Positions 53,273-61,688 of a stretch of DNA of 64,000 nt are shown here, in pieces. Position 1 is the stretch's first letter, and each line of letters starts with the position of its first letter. The stretch spans positions 248,001 to 312,000 of the forward strand of contig NZ_BJWH01000003.1 of NCBI RefSeq assembly GCF_007990265.1. Reading direction: 5' to 3'. The notes below the pieces were generated by a model. The model had not been told where the DNA came from. It was given only the letters and a program-made list of their open reading frames with translations, and ran no database searches. Source of the stretch: Cellulomonas terrae. Lineage in GTDB: Bacteria; Actinomycetota; Actinomycetes; Actinomycetales; Cellulomonadaceae. The translations under genes were made by a program, and so were the position numbers.

Positions 53273-54880
53273 TCAGGCGCCGAGCGCGTCCAGCAGCGCG
53301 GTGGCGTCGGGGCTGCGGTCCAGCAGGTCGCCCACGTGCGCGTGCGTCCCCCGCAGCGGATCGCGCATGGGCACCCGCTGGAGCGTCGCCGCGCCGGGGA
53401 CGTCGAAGACGACCGAGTCCCAGCTGGCGGCCGAGATCTCCCCGCCGTACCGCGCCACCGCCTCGCCGCGGAAGTACGCACGGGTGTCCCGGGGCGGGTG
53501 CACGACCGCGTCGGCGACGTCCTCGGCGCTCACCAGGAGCTCGACCGCACCCGCCTGGACCAGCCGGTGGTACAGCCCGCGCTCGGGACGCACGTCGGAC
53601 CACTGCAGGTCCATCGCGGCCAGGCGGGGGTGGTCCCACGCCAGCCGGTCGCGGCGCCGCATGCCCTCGAGCAGGCGGAGCTTGGCCAACCACTCGACCT
53701 CGCGCGCGCACGACGCCGGGTCCGAGCCGAGCCGGTCGAGCAGCGAGCCCCAACGGGCGAGCACGTCGGCGGTCTGCTCGTCGGGCTCGTCACCGGTGTG
53801 CGCCAGCGTCGACAGGACCGCGTCGAGGTACTCGCGCTGGACCTCGAGAGCGGTCAGGCGGCGGCCGTCCGCGAGCTCCAGCCGTGCGGTGAGGGTCACG
53901 TCGTGGCTGACCACGTGGACGGCGTGCACGGGGTCGCGCAGCGTCAGCCGGTCGATCGTCGCCAGCGCCCCGGCGGACCCGCTCTCCGCGACCGCCCGCT
54001 CGATGAGCCACAGGACCAGCGACGTCGTGCCCAGGCGCAGGTACGTCGCGACCTCCAGCATCGTCGCGTCGCCGATGATCACGTGCAGCCGGCGCCACCG
54101 GTCCGGGTCGGCGTGCGGCTCGTCGCGCGTGTTGATGATCGGGCGGCGCAGCGTGGTCTCCAGACCGATCTCCGCCTCCATGTAGTCGGCCCGCTGCGAC
54201 AGCTGGAAGCCCGGCTCCTCACCGCGCTGCCCGAGACCGACCCGGCCCGCTCCGGTGAACACCTGCCGGGTCACGAAGAACGGGATCAGCCGTGCGGCCA
54301 GGTCGTGGAAGGGGACCGCCCGGTCCACCAGGTAGTTCTCGTGCATGCCGTAGGTGGCGCCCTTGCCGTCCACGTTGTTCTTGTAGAGCGCGACGTCCGG
54401 CAGTGCGGCCGTCGACGCGAGCGCGCGGACGGACGCGAGCATCACCCGCTCGCCCGCGCGGTCCCAGCGGACGGCGTCGAGCGGGTTGGTGACCTCCGGG
54501 GAGGAGTACTCGGGGTGCGCGTGGTCCACGTACAGACGCGCCCCGTTGGTGAGGATGACGTTGGCGGCGCCCGGGTCCTCGTACTCCTCCGTGGTCGCAC
54601 GTGGCAGCGCCTGGGGTCCGTCGCCGGACGGTGCCGGCTTCTCGGGGTCGTCCGTGAGCAGCGAGGGGTGGGCCGACGCCCGCTGCAGGTGGAAGCCGCG
54701 GGCGTCGTGCAGCGGGTCCTCGTCGTCGTAGTCCCAGCGCGCCTTGGTCCGCGCGCCCTCGCGTGCCGCGGCGTGCACGGCGACGACGTGGCTGGACAGG
54801 AGCATCGGGTTCGCCAGCGGGCGTCCGGGCTGGAGGATCCCGTACTCGGTCTCGATCCCCATCACTCGGCGCACGGTCAC
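53273..54880 (-). CDS. dop: Pup deamidase/depupylase
   Basis: A 535-residue glutamine-synthetase-like enzyme. It deamidates the C-terminal glutamine of Pup and can remove Pup from substrates. VMGIETEYGI near residue 6, then the Dop-specific insertion (about residues 30-80, with SSHVVAVHAAAREG), YKNNVDGKGATYGMHENYL near 175, and [10 protein letters not shown] near 255 identify it. The GTG at 54880 has TAGGGT exactly six bases upstream, so it is probably leaderless. It lies between the ATPase gene and pup. Confidence 0.95.
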   Translation of the reverse strand: MTVRRVMGIETEYGILQPGRPLANPMLLSSHVVAVHAAAREGARTKARWDYDDEDPLHDARGFHLQRASAHPSLLTDDPEKPAPSGDGPQALPRATTEEYEDPGAANVILTNGARLYVDHAHPEYSSPEVTNPLDAVRWDRAGERVMLASVRALASTAALPDVALYKNNVDGKGATYGMHENYLVDRAVPFHDLAARLIPFFVTRQVFTGAGRVGLGQRGEEPGFQLSQRADYMEAEIGLETTLRRPIINTRDEPHADPDRWRRLHVIIGDATMLEVATYLRLGTTSLVLWLIERAVAESGSAGALATIDRLTLRDPVHAVHVVSHDVTLTARLELADGRRLTALEVQREYLDAVLSTLAHTGDEPDEQTADVLARWGSLLDRLGSDPASCAREVEWLAKLRLLEGMRRRDRLAWDHPRLAAMDLQWSDVRPERGLYHRLVQAGAVELLVSAEDVADAVVHPPRDTRAYFRGEAVARYGGEISAASWDSVVFDVPGAATLQRVPMRDPLRGTHAHVGDLLDRSPDATALLDALGA

Positions 54881-54886
54881 GCGTCC

Positions 54887-54892
54887 ACCCTA
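54887..54892 (-). promoter_or_regulatory. -10 element for leaderless dop mRNA
   Basis: TAGGGT (minus strand), exactly six bases before the GTG at 54880, in the 46-base gap after the ATPase gene. Confidence 0.55.
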
Positions 54893-54926
54893 GGACGACG
54901 GGACCGTGCACCCGGACATCCGTCCG

Positions 54927-56561
54927 TCAGAGGTACTGCCCCGTGCTGGTGACGTTCTCGATGGTGCGCGAGCCCTCGGCGCCCTTCTTGCCCTGCACGA
55001 TCGTCCGGATGAAGACGATGCGCTCACCCTTCTTGCCGGAGATGCGCGCCCAGTCGTCCGGGTTGGTCGTGTTCGGCAGGTCCTCGTTCTCGCGGAACTC
55101 GTCGACGCACGCCGTGAGCAGGTGGTCGACGCGGATGCCGCGCTGACCGCTGCCGAGGAAGTCCTTGATCGCCGACTTCTTCGCCCGGTCGACGACGTTC
55201 TGGATCATCGCGCCCGAGTTGAAGTCCTTGAAGTAGAGGACCTCCTTGTCGCCGCTCGCGTAGGTGACCTCGAGGAACCGGTTCTCGTCGCTCTCGGTGT
55301 ACATCCGCTCGACGACCCTCGTGATCAACGCCTCGACCGCCGCCGAGGCGGACCCGCCGTGCTCCGCGATGTCGTCCGGGTGGATCGGCAGCGTCGGCAC
55401 CAGGTACTTGCCGAAGATCTCCCGGGCACCCTCGGCGTCCGGACGCTCGATTTTGATCTTCACGTCGAGGCGGCCAGGCCGCAGGATCGCCGGGTCGATC
55501 ATGTCCTCGCGGTTCGAGGCACCGATGACGATGACGTTCTCGAGCCGCTCGACGCCGTCGATCTCGCTGAGCAGCTGCGGCACGATCGTGGTCTCGACGT
55601 CGCTGGAGACGCCGGTGCCACGGGTGCGGAACAGCGACTCCATCTCGTCGAAGAACACGACGACCGGGTGGCCCTGCGACGCCTTCTCGCGGGCGCGGGC
55701 GAAGATCAGCCGGATGTGCCGCTCGGTCTCGCCGACGTACTTGTTCAGCAGCTCCGGACCCTTGACGTTGAGGAAGAAGCTGCGCGTGTCCGCCACGTCC
55801 TCGCCCTTGGCGGCCGCGGCCGTGGCGGCCAGGGAGTGGGCGACGGCCTTCGCGATGAGCGTCTTGCCGCAGCCCGGCGGGCCGTACAGGAGCACGCCCT
55901 TCGGCGGCTTGAGCCCGTGCTCGCGGAACAGCTCGGGGTGCAGGAACGGCAGCTCGACGGCGTCGCGGATCGCCTCGATCTGCGGTCCGAGCCCGCCGAT
56001 GTCCTCGTAGTCGATGTCCGGCACCTCTTCGAGCACCAGCTCCTCGACCTCGGCGCGCGGGATGACCTCGAACACGAAGCCGCTGCGCGAGTCGATGGTC
56101 AGCGCGTCGCCGATCCGCACGTGCGCGTCGCGGACCTGACCGGCGAAGCGCACGACGCGCTCCTCGTCGCCACGGCCCACCACGAGCGCACGGTCCGTGC
56201 CGAGCAGCTCCTTGACGGTGACCAGCTCGCCGACCTCTTCGTACCCGCCCGCCTCGACCACGGTCAGGGCCTCGTTGAGCATGACCTCCTGGCCGGGCTG
56301 GAGGCGCGAGACGTCGAGCGACGGGCTCGCACCCACGTGCATCTTGCGACCCGACGAGACGATGTCCACGGTGCCGTCGGGGCGGGATCCGAGGAACGTC
56401 GCGTAGGTGCCCGGCGGCTTGGCCAGGTCGTCGACCTGGCGCTTGAGGTCCACGATCTGCTCCCGCGCCGCCACGAGGGCGTCGCTGAGCCGCTCGTTCT
56501 TGGCAGCGAGGATGGTCAGCTCTCGGTGCAGGTCCCGTCCAGGGGCTGCCGAATCCGTCAT
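54927..56561 (-). CDS. arc: Proteasome-associated AAA ATPase (ARC/Mpa)
   Basis: A 544-residue hexameric unfoldase. Residues 10-50 form the N-terminal coiled coil that captures Pup. Two OB-like domains follow (about 60-190), then the AAA core with Walker A GPPGCGKT near 240, Walker [13 protein letters not shown] near 302, and SRH region [15 protein letters not shown] near 370. The C-terminal GQYL supplies the proteasome-docking and gate-opening tyrosine. GGAGG lies about 8 bases before the ATG. A TAGGGT hexamer at 56642-56647 (minus strand) may be its promoter. Confidence 0.96.
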   Translation of the reverse strand: MTDSAAPGRDLHRELTILAAKNERLSDALVAAREQIVDLKRQVDDLAKPPGTYATFLGSRPDGTVDIVSSGRKMHVGASPSLDVSRLQPGQEVMLNEALTVVEAGGYEEVGELVTVKELLGTDRALVVGRGDEERVVRFAGQVRDAHVRIGDALTIDSRSGFVFEVIPRAEVEELVLEEVPDIDYEDIGGLGPQIEAIRDAVELPFLHPELFREHGLKPPKGVLLYGPPGCGKTLIAKAVAHSLAATAAAAKGEDVADTRSFFLNVKGPELLNKYVGETERHIRLIFARAREKASQGHPVVVFFDEMESLFRTRGTGVSSDVETTIVPQLLSEIDGVERLENVIVIGASNREDMIDPAILRPGRLDVKIKIERPDAEGAREIFGKYLVPTLPIHPDDIAEHGGSASAAVEALITRVVERMYTESDENRFLEVTYASGDKEVLYFKDFNSGAMIQNVVDRAKKSAIKDFLGSGQRGIRVDHLLTACVDEFRENEDLPNTTNPDDWARISGKKGERIVFIRTIVQGKKGAEGSRTIENVTSTGQYL

Positions 56562-56641
56562 CTCGTCGGCCTCCGTTCCGCGTCGCGCGTGGTCGTCACT
56601 CCGTCCCCACCGTGCACGGCTCTGTGCCTGCTGGTCCGACG

Positions 56642-56647
56642 ACCCTA
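56642..56647 (-). promoter_or_regulatory. Candidate -10 for the proteasome ATPase gene
   Basis: TAGGGT (minus strand) in the 152-base gap upstream of the ATPase gene; leader of about 75 bases. Confidence 0.35.
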
Positions 56648-56713
56648 ACCACCAGTGTCAACACACGGGGGCCGACGCGCGCGGAGCGTTCTCGACCAGC
56701 GGACACGCCTTCG

Positions 56714-57736
56714 TCAGGCGGGGCCGGTGGTCTCCGGCGCCTGGCCGACGTCGCGACGCGCCCGGCGCAGCTTCTTGTCCGAGACGAGCCGCTCGCCCAT
56801 GGCCTCGGGCGACCACAGCTCGGCGTCGTCCACCGCGGGCGCACCGTCGGGTGCGACGGGGTAGGCACCCTTGGCGGGCCGACGACGACGCTGCGGCGCC
56901 TCGACTCCGTCGGCGAGGCGGCGCGTCGTGAGCAGGAAGCCGGTGTGCCCGATCATGCGGTGCTGCGGCCGGACGGCGAGCCCTTCGAGGTGCCAGCCGC
57001 GCACCATCGACTCCCACGCCTCGGGCTCGGTGTAGCGGCCGTCGGTGCGGATGTCCTCGGCGAGCCGGGACAGCTGGGTGGTCGTCGCGACGTAGGAGAT
57101 GAACACCCCGCCGGGCGCGAGGGCCTCGGCGACGGCGTCGAGGTTCTCCCAGGGCGCGAGCATGTCGAGCACGACGCGGTCGACGCTGCCGGGCTCCGCC
57201 ACGGTCGGCAGGACGTCCGAGAGGTCGCCGACGGACAGCTGCCACGCGGGGTGCGGCCCGCCGAAGAACCCCTCGACGTTGCCGCGGGCGATCGCCGCGA
57301 AGTCCTCGCGCCGCTCGATGGAGTGCAGGGACCCTCCGTCGCCGACGGCCCGCAGCAGGGACATGGTCAGCGCACCGGACCCGACACCCGCCTCGATCAC
57401 GCGCGCGCCCGGGTAGATGTCCGCCATCGCGACGATCTGGCCGGAGTCCTTGGGGTAGACGACGGCGGCGCCGCGCGGCATGGACAGGACGTAGTCGGCG
57501 AGCAGCGGGCGCACCGCGAGGTACTCGATGCCGGCCGTGTTCCGGACGACGGAGCCCTCGGGCGAGCCCAGCAGCTGGTCGTGGTCGAGGTAGCCGCGGT
57601 GCGTGTGGAACGAGGCGCCCTCGGCGAGCGTGATCGTGTGCAGCCGGCCGCGCGGGTCGGTGAGCTGCACGCGGTCGCCCGCACGGAAGAGGCCGCGACG
57701 CTGCGCGGCCCCGGTGGACGTCTGGTCGGGGTTCAC
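56714..57736 (-). CDS. trmI: tRNA (adenine-58-N1)-methyltransferase, TrmI type
   Basis: A 340-residue SAM-dependent enzyme that methylates A58 in the T-loop of tRNA. The N-terminal FRAGDRVQLTDPRGRLHTITL domain (about 15-60), GSVVRNTAGIEYLAVRPLLADYVLSMPRGA near 65-95, motif I VIEAGVGSGALTMSLL near 118, and DMLAPWENLD near 195 are characteristic. The C-terminal 60 residues are an actinobacterial basic/proline-rich extension. GTG at 57736 has a TAGACT hexamer eight bases upstream. Its neighbours upstream of the proteasome locus are typical of the phylum. Confidence 0.93.
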   Translation of the reverse strand: MNPDQTSTGAAQRRGLFRAGDRVQLTDPRGRLHTITLAEGASFHTHRGYLDHDQLLGSPEGSVVRNTAGIEYLAVRPLLADYVLSMPRGAAVVYPKDSGQIVAMADIYPGARVIEAGVGSGALTMSLLRAVGDGGSLHSIERREDFAAIARGNVEGFFGGPHPAWQLSVGDLSDVLPTVAEPGSVDRVVLDMLAPWENLDAVAEALAPGGVFISYVATTTQLSRLAEDIRTDGRYTEPEAWESMVRGWHLEGLAVRPQHRMIGHTGFLLTTRRLADGVEAPQRRRRPAKGAYPVAPDGAPAVDDAELWSPEAMGERLVSDKKLRRARRDVGQAPETTGPA

Positions 57737-57747
57737 GGTGCCCGAGT

Positions 57748-58881
57748 CTAGGAGCGGATGGCGGCGACGACGTCCATCGCGCGGATCAGGCCGACCACGC
57801 GACCGTCCACGACCGCGACGACGACGGGCGAGTGCTCGGTGGCTCGGCCGACGGCCGCGACGAGCTCCTGGCCGGTGAGCAGCCCGTCGACCACCGCACC
57901 ACCGGGCAGGGGTACGGCGACGGCGGTCACCGGGGTGGTCCCGGCGACGGCAGCGGGGACCGAGGCCGCAGCGGCGCGGTCGACGTACGCCGCAGGACGA
58001 CCGTCGGGAGACAGGATGACGACCTCCTCGGCTCCGGCCGCGGCGGCGAGCGCCCCGGCGTGCGCGAGCGACTCGGTGTGCCCCACCCCGGTGGCCCGAC
58101 GGCCGACGGAGGCCACCGTGAGGAGCCCGACAGCCTTCTGCGTGCGGCCGCCGCGCACCGCCGCGGACGCGCCGGACCACAGGAACGCCCCGATGAGGGC
58201 GGCCCACACGACGTCGTAGATCTCGGGCTGACGGCCCTGCACCAGCGGCAGCAGCAGCGCCCACGCGAACACGCCGACGGCGACCACGCGTCCCACCCAG
58301 CCGGCGGCCACGGTGCCCGTGTGCCGGTTCTTGGTGGCCGCCCAGACGGCGGCCTCCAGCAGGAACCCGCCGTCGAGGGGCAGGCCCGGGATCAGGTTGA
58401 ACAGCCCGACGAAGGCGTTGGTCAGGCAGCCCGACCAGACGAGCAGCCCGACCAGGCTGTTCGTCTCGACACCCTGCGCGACGGCCAGGAACCCGGCCGC
58501 GAGCACGAGGTTGGCGACGGGGCCGACGACGGCGATCAGCGCGCTGCTGGCCGGTGTCGGCGTCGCGCCGCCGAACGCCGTGTGCCCGCCCCACAGGGTC
58601 AGCACGAACTCGCGCGGCTGCTGCCCCCGGGCGCGCGCCATCAGGCCGTGCGCGAGCTCGTGCACCAGCACCGAGGCGAAGAGGAGGACCACGAAGGCCA
58701 GCGCGACGACGTAGACCAGCGCGCCGAGGTGGTCGGCGCGGGCGCGCACGGTCGGGGCGAAGATCAGGGTGAGGACCACCGCGGCGATGAGCCAGCTCGG
58801 GGCCAGGATGATCGGGGCGCCGACCGCTCGGCCGATCACCCAGCCGGAGGATCGTCGTGCGGGGGGTCGGGAGGCGCTCAC
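57748..58881 (-). CDS. Site-2 protease family (M50) membrane metalloprotease with CBS domains
   Basis: A 377-residue intramembrane zinc protease. The zinc site VHELAHG is near residue 73, and the distal ligand NLIPGLPLDGG near 163. Six or so spans lie within residues 15-230. The C-terminal part (about 240-375) contains two CBS-like repeats ending LIRAMDVVAAI, a common SpoIVFB-like arrangement in actinobacteria. It may cleave membrane-bound regulators; the substrate is unknown. The GTG at 58881 has TACTCT exactly six bases upstream, mirrored on the other strand. Confidence 0.9.
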   Translation of the reverse strand: MSASRPPARRSSGWVIGRAVGAPIILAPSWLIAAVVLTLIFAPTVRARADHLGALVYVVALAFVVLLFASVLVHELAHGLMARARGQQPREFVLTLWGGHTAFGGATPTPASSALIAVVGPVANLVLAAGFLAVAQGVETNSLVGLLVWSGCLTNAFVGLFNLIPGLPLDGGFLLEAAVWAATKNRHTGTVAAGWVGRVVAVGVFAWALLLPLVQGRQPEIYDVVWAALIGAFLWSGASAAVRGGRTQKAVGLLTVASVGRRATGVGHTESLAHAGALAAAAGAEEVVILSPDGRPAAYVDRAAAASVPAAVAGTTPVTAVAVPLPGGAVVDGLLTGQELVAAVGRATEHSPVVVAVVDGRVVGLIRAMDVVAAIRS

Positions 58882-58887
58882 CGCTCA

Positions 58888-58935
58888 AGAGTAGGTGGGT
58901 CGCTGGCCGGTCGTGTCGGTGCCCGCGCCTACTCT
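58888..58935. promoter_or_regulatory. Symmetric divergent leaderless promoter pair
   Basis: AGAGTAGG (58888-58895) and CCTACTCT (58928-58935) are perfect mirror images. On each strand TACTCT ends six bases before a GTG start (58881 minus and 58942 plus), giving two leaderless promoters that use the same hexamer. Confidence 0.6.
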
Positions 58936-58941
58936 CGAGTC

Positions 58942-59886
58942 GTGACAGTGCAGCACCTCGACCAGGACATCCCCGACCTCCCGTCGGCGACGCTCGCCGA
59001 CGACGCGGTGGAGGAGGCGGTCGAGGTCGCGGTCGAGGCCGCCGCCGAGGTGCGGCCCCCGTCGCGGCCCGGGCTGTCCCCGTCCCGAGCGAACGACTTC
59101 CTGCAGTGCCCGCAGCTGTTCCGCTTCCGGGTGATCGACCGGCTCCCCGAGCCGCCGAGCTCGGCCGCCGCGCGCGGGACGCTCGTGCACGCGGTGCTCG
59201 AGCACCTCTTCGACCTGCCGGCCCCCGAACGGACGCTCGCGGCGGCGCACGCGCTGCTGCCCGAGCAGTGGGCCACGCTCCTCGAGCGCTCCCCCGCGAT
59301 CGGCGAGCTGTTCGCGGACCCGGCCGAGCTCGCCGAGTGGCTGACCAGCGCGGAGGCACTGCTCGCGACGTACTTCACGCTCGAGGACCCGACGCGCATC
59401 CAGCCGCGGGAACGCGAGCTGCTGGTGTCCACGGAGCTCGACGAGGACGGCCCCCAGCTGCGCGGCATCATCGACCGCGTCGACGTCGCGCCCAACGGGT
59501 GGGTCCGGGTCGTCGACTACAAGACCGGCCGCTCGCCGCGGGCCGGGTTCGAGAGCTCCGCGCTGTTCCAGATGCGGTTCTACGCGTACGTGATCTGGCG
59601 CACCCGCGGCGTGCTGCCCAAGCGCCTGCAGCTCGAGTACCTCGGCGACGGCGTGATCCTCACCCACGAGCCGACCGAGGCGGAGATGGCGACCGTCGAG
59701 GCGCGGGTGCGCTCCATCTGGGGCGGCATCGAGGACGCGGCGCGGTCCGGCGACTGGCGGCCGCGCACGTCGAAGCTGTGCGACTGGTGCTCGTTCAAGG
59801 CCCTGTGCCCGGCGTTCGGCGGCACACCCCCCGAGATCCCCGAGGGCGCCGTCGAGCGGTCGATCGGCGTCGTGCCTGCCGCCTGA
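58942..59886 (+). CDS. RecB-family PD-(D/E)XK exonuclease with Fe-S cluster cysteines
   Basis: A 314-residue single-domain nuclease. GTLVHAVLEHLF near residue 90, GIIDRVDV near 175, VVDYKTGRSP near 192 and FQMRFYAYVIW near 210 form the PD-(D/E)XK active site. Four cysteines probably bind an iron-sulfur cluster: one in FLQCPQLF near residue 56 and three in CDWCSFKALC near 281, as in AddB/RecB-like nucleases. The first 50 residues are acidic and disordered. Role in DNA repair is likely; no helicase partner is nearby. Confidence 0.9.
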   Translation: MTVQHLDQDIPDLPSATLADDAVEEAVEVAVEAAAEVRPPSRPGLSPSRANDFLQCPQLFRFRVIDRLPEPPSSAAARGTLVHAVLEHLFDLPAPERTLAAAHALLPEQWATLLERSPAIGELFADPAELAEWLTSAEALLATYFTLEDPTRIQPRERELLVSTELDEDGPQLRGIIDRVDVAPNGWVRVVDYKTGRSPRAGFESSALFQMRFYAYVIWRTRGVLPKRLQLEYLGDGVILTHEPTEAEMATVEARVRSIWGGIEDAARSGDWRPRTSKLCDWCSFKALCPAFGGTPPEIPEGAVERSIGVVPAA

Positions 59887-59893
59887 GCCGTCC

Positions 59894-60586
59894 TCAGCTC
59901 GCGCGGCGCAGGTCGAGCACCTCACCGCGCACGACCCGACCGAGCGCGGTCAGCGTGAGGTCGTGCAGGGCCGCGACCCGGCTGAGGCCCGGCTGCGGGG
60001 CGACCGGCTGCATGACCTCGATCGCGACCGTGCGCGCACCCGAGGCCAAGGCGGACGCGATCCCGGCGCGCGAGTCCTCGACGGCGACGCAGTCGGCGAT
60101 GTCCACCCCGAGCAGCCGCGCCGCGGTCAGGTAGGGCTCGGGATCCGGCTTGGCCCGGGCGACCTCGTCACCGCTCACGACGACGTCGAACCGACCGGCT
60201 GCGGCTGCGAACGGCTCCGCGAGCATGCGGAACGACGAGGTGACCAGGGCCATCGGCACGCCGGCCTCGTGCAGGGTGGCGAGCACCTGCTCGGCCCCCG
60301 GCTGCCACGGGATCCCTGCGGCGACGCCCTCGGCCACCCGGACGTTGAGGAAGTCGACGATGTCCTCCAGCGGCAGGTCCACGCCACGCTCCTGGAGCGC
60401 GCCGGCCGACACCATCATCGGGTTACCGACCAGCGACAGCCCGTCCTGGTGCGTCCACACCCCACCGTGCGCCTCGACGAGCTCCGTCTCGGCCCCGATC
60501 CAGTAGGGCTCCGTGTCGATGAGGGTGCCGTCCATGTCCCACAGCACGGCAGCGGGCAGGGCGAGGTCGGGAGAGGTGCTGGGCAT
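59894..60586 (-). CDS. HAD family phosphatase (beta-phosphoglucomutase-like)
   Basis: A 230-residue HAD-superfamily hydrolase with the nucleophile motif LWDMDGTLIDTEPYW at residue 15, motif II VTSS near 117, Lys in ARAKPDPEPYL near 143, and motif IV VAVEDSRAGIASAL near 165. The helical cap inserted after motif I marks subfamily I, which contains sugar-phosphate phosphatases and phosphoglucomutases. The substrate is not certain. ATG 60586 has TACGAT exactly six bases upstream, indicating a leaderless start. It ends 7 bases past the stop of the convergent nuclease gene. Confidence 0.9.
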   Translation of the reverse strand: MPSTSPDLALPAAVLWDMDGTLIDTEPYWIGAETELVEAHGGVWTHQDGLSLVGNPMMVSAGALQERGVDLPLEDIVDFLNVRVAEGVAAGIPWQPGAEQVLATLHEAGVPMALVTSSFRMLAEPFAAAAGRFDVVVSGDEVARAKPDPEPYLTAARLLGVDIADCVAVEDSRAGIASALASGARTVAIEVMQPVAPQPGLSRVAALHDLTLTALGRVVRGEVLDLRRAS

Positions 60587-60592
60587 CGGTCC

Positions 60593-60598
60593 ATCGTA
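60593..60598 (-). promoter_or_regulatory. -10 element for the HAD phosphatase (leaderless)
   Basis: TACGAT (minus strand), exactly six bases before the ATG at 60586. Confidence 0.55.
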
Positions 60599-60689
60599 CG
60601 AGGCGACGGCGGCGCGCCAGGTCGCCGGTCGCGTCCGCACGGCGACGCGCGCAACCGGCCCCGTTGCCGGTCGGCGCGAGCGCGCGCCT

Positions 60690-60695
60690 TACGCT
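60690..60695 (+). promoter_or_regulatory. -10 element for the PAC2 gene (leaderless)
   Basis: TACGCT, exactly six bases before the ATG at 60702. No ribosome binding site is present. Confidence 0.55.
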
Positions 60696-60701
60696 GGGCC
60701 G

Positions 60702-61559
60702 ATGAGCGAGACCTCCTCGGCCGACCTCCCCGTCCGCGAGACCGTGCTGCTCGCGGCGTTCGAAGGCTGGAACGACGCGGGGTCCGCGGCCACCCAGGCG
60801 CTGGAGCACCTGCACGAGGTGTGGGACGCCGAGCAGGTGGACGAGCTGGACCCGGAGGAGTACCACGACTTCCAGGTCAACCGACCGGTGGTCGGTCCCG
60901 GTCCCGACGGCCATCGCGAGATCACGTGGCCCACGACCGCGGTCGCCGTCGCGACCGCACCGGCGAGCGGTCGGCGCGTGGTCCTCGTGCACGGCATCGA
61001 GCCGTCCATGCGCTGGCGCCGGTACTGCACCGAGCTGCTGGACATCGCCGCAGGGCTCGGCGTCGACACGGTCGTCACCGTCGGTGCGCTGCTGGCGGAC
61101 GTCCCCCACACGCGCCCGATCCCCGTGAACACCACCAGCGAGGACGCGGGGGTGCGCGACCTCCTCCGGCTCGAGCCCAACACGTACGAGGGACCGACGG
61201 GCATCGTCGGGGTGCTCCAGCACGAGGCCGCGGCCCGGGGTATGCGGGCGATGTCCCTGTGGGCGGCCGTCCCGCACTACGTCGCGCACCCGCCGTCGCC
61301 CAAGGCCACGCTGGCGATCCTGCACCGGATCGAGCAGCTGCTCGGCGAGCCGGTGCCGCTGGGCGAGCTGCCCGACGACTCGGCCGCGTGGCAGCACGGG
61401 GTCGACGAGCTGGCCGCCGAGGACGCCGAGATCGGCGAGTACGTGCACCAGCTGGAGGAGGCGAAGGACACCGCCGACCTCCCGGAGGCGAGCGGCGAGG
61501 CGATCGCCCAGGAGTTCGAGCGCTACCTGCGTCGCCGCGACAAGGGCACCGGCGGCTGA
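60702..61559 (+). CDS. PAC2 family protein (proteasome-assembly-chaperone-like)
   Basis: A 285-residue PAC2-family protein. VLLAAFEGWNDAGSAATQAL near residue 16, VLVHGIEPSMRWRRYC near 94, VVTVGALLADVPHTRP near 122 and the LEPNTYEGPTGIVGVL block near 158 are characteristic. The fold is shared with archaeal and eukaryotic proteasome assembly chaperones. Actinobacterial members are common near this region, but assembly of the 20S core has not been shown for them. It lies a few genes from the Pup-proteasome locus, which is suggestive only. Confidence 0.87.
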   Translation: MSETSSADLPVRETVLLAAFEGWNDAGSAATQALEHLHEVWDAEQVDELDPEEYHDFQVNRPVVGPGPDGHREITWPTTAVAVATAPASGRRVVLVHGIEPSMRWRRYCTELLDIAAGLGVDTVVTVGALLADVPHTRPIPVNTTSEDAGVRDLLRLEPNTYEGPTGIVGVLQHEAAARGMRAMSLWAAVPHYVAHPPSPKATLAILHRIEQLLGEPVPLGELPDDSAAWQHGVDELAAEDAEIGEYVHQLEEAKDTADLPEASGEAIAQEFERYLRRRDKGTGG

Positions 61560-61570
61560 CGAGCGGCCCC

Positions 61571-61679
61571 GACGTCCGCACTCCGCCGGGTCCCACCCCG
61601 CACGAGCGCGGACGTCAGCGGCACCGGGGCGCGGACGTCCGCACTCGTGCACGCTCGGGCCCGCACGGGTGCGGACGTT
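61571..61679. repeat. Cluster of overlapping GCGGACGTC inverted and direct repeats
   Basis: GACGTCCGCACTC occurs at 61571-61583 and 61634-61646. Complementary GCGGACGTC-type sequences occur at 61608-61616 and 61669-61678, and 61631-61642 is a perfect 12-base palindrome. The cluster fills the gap between the PAC2 and mshC genes. It probably forms alternative hairpins that terminate both convergent transcripts. Confidence 0.6.
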
Positions 61680-61688
61680 GCGTGGGAG

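Noticed and set aside
56642..56661. TTGACA next to TAGGGT as a full -35/-10 pair for the proteasome ATPase
   Set aside because: The two are only about eight bases apart, far too close for a sigma-70 promoter; only the -10 was kept, at low confidence.
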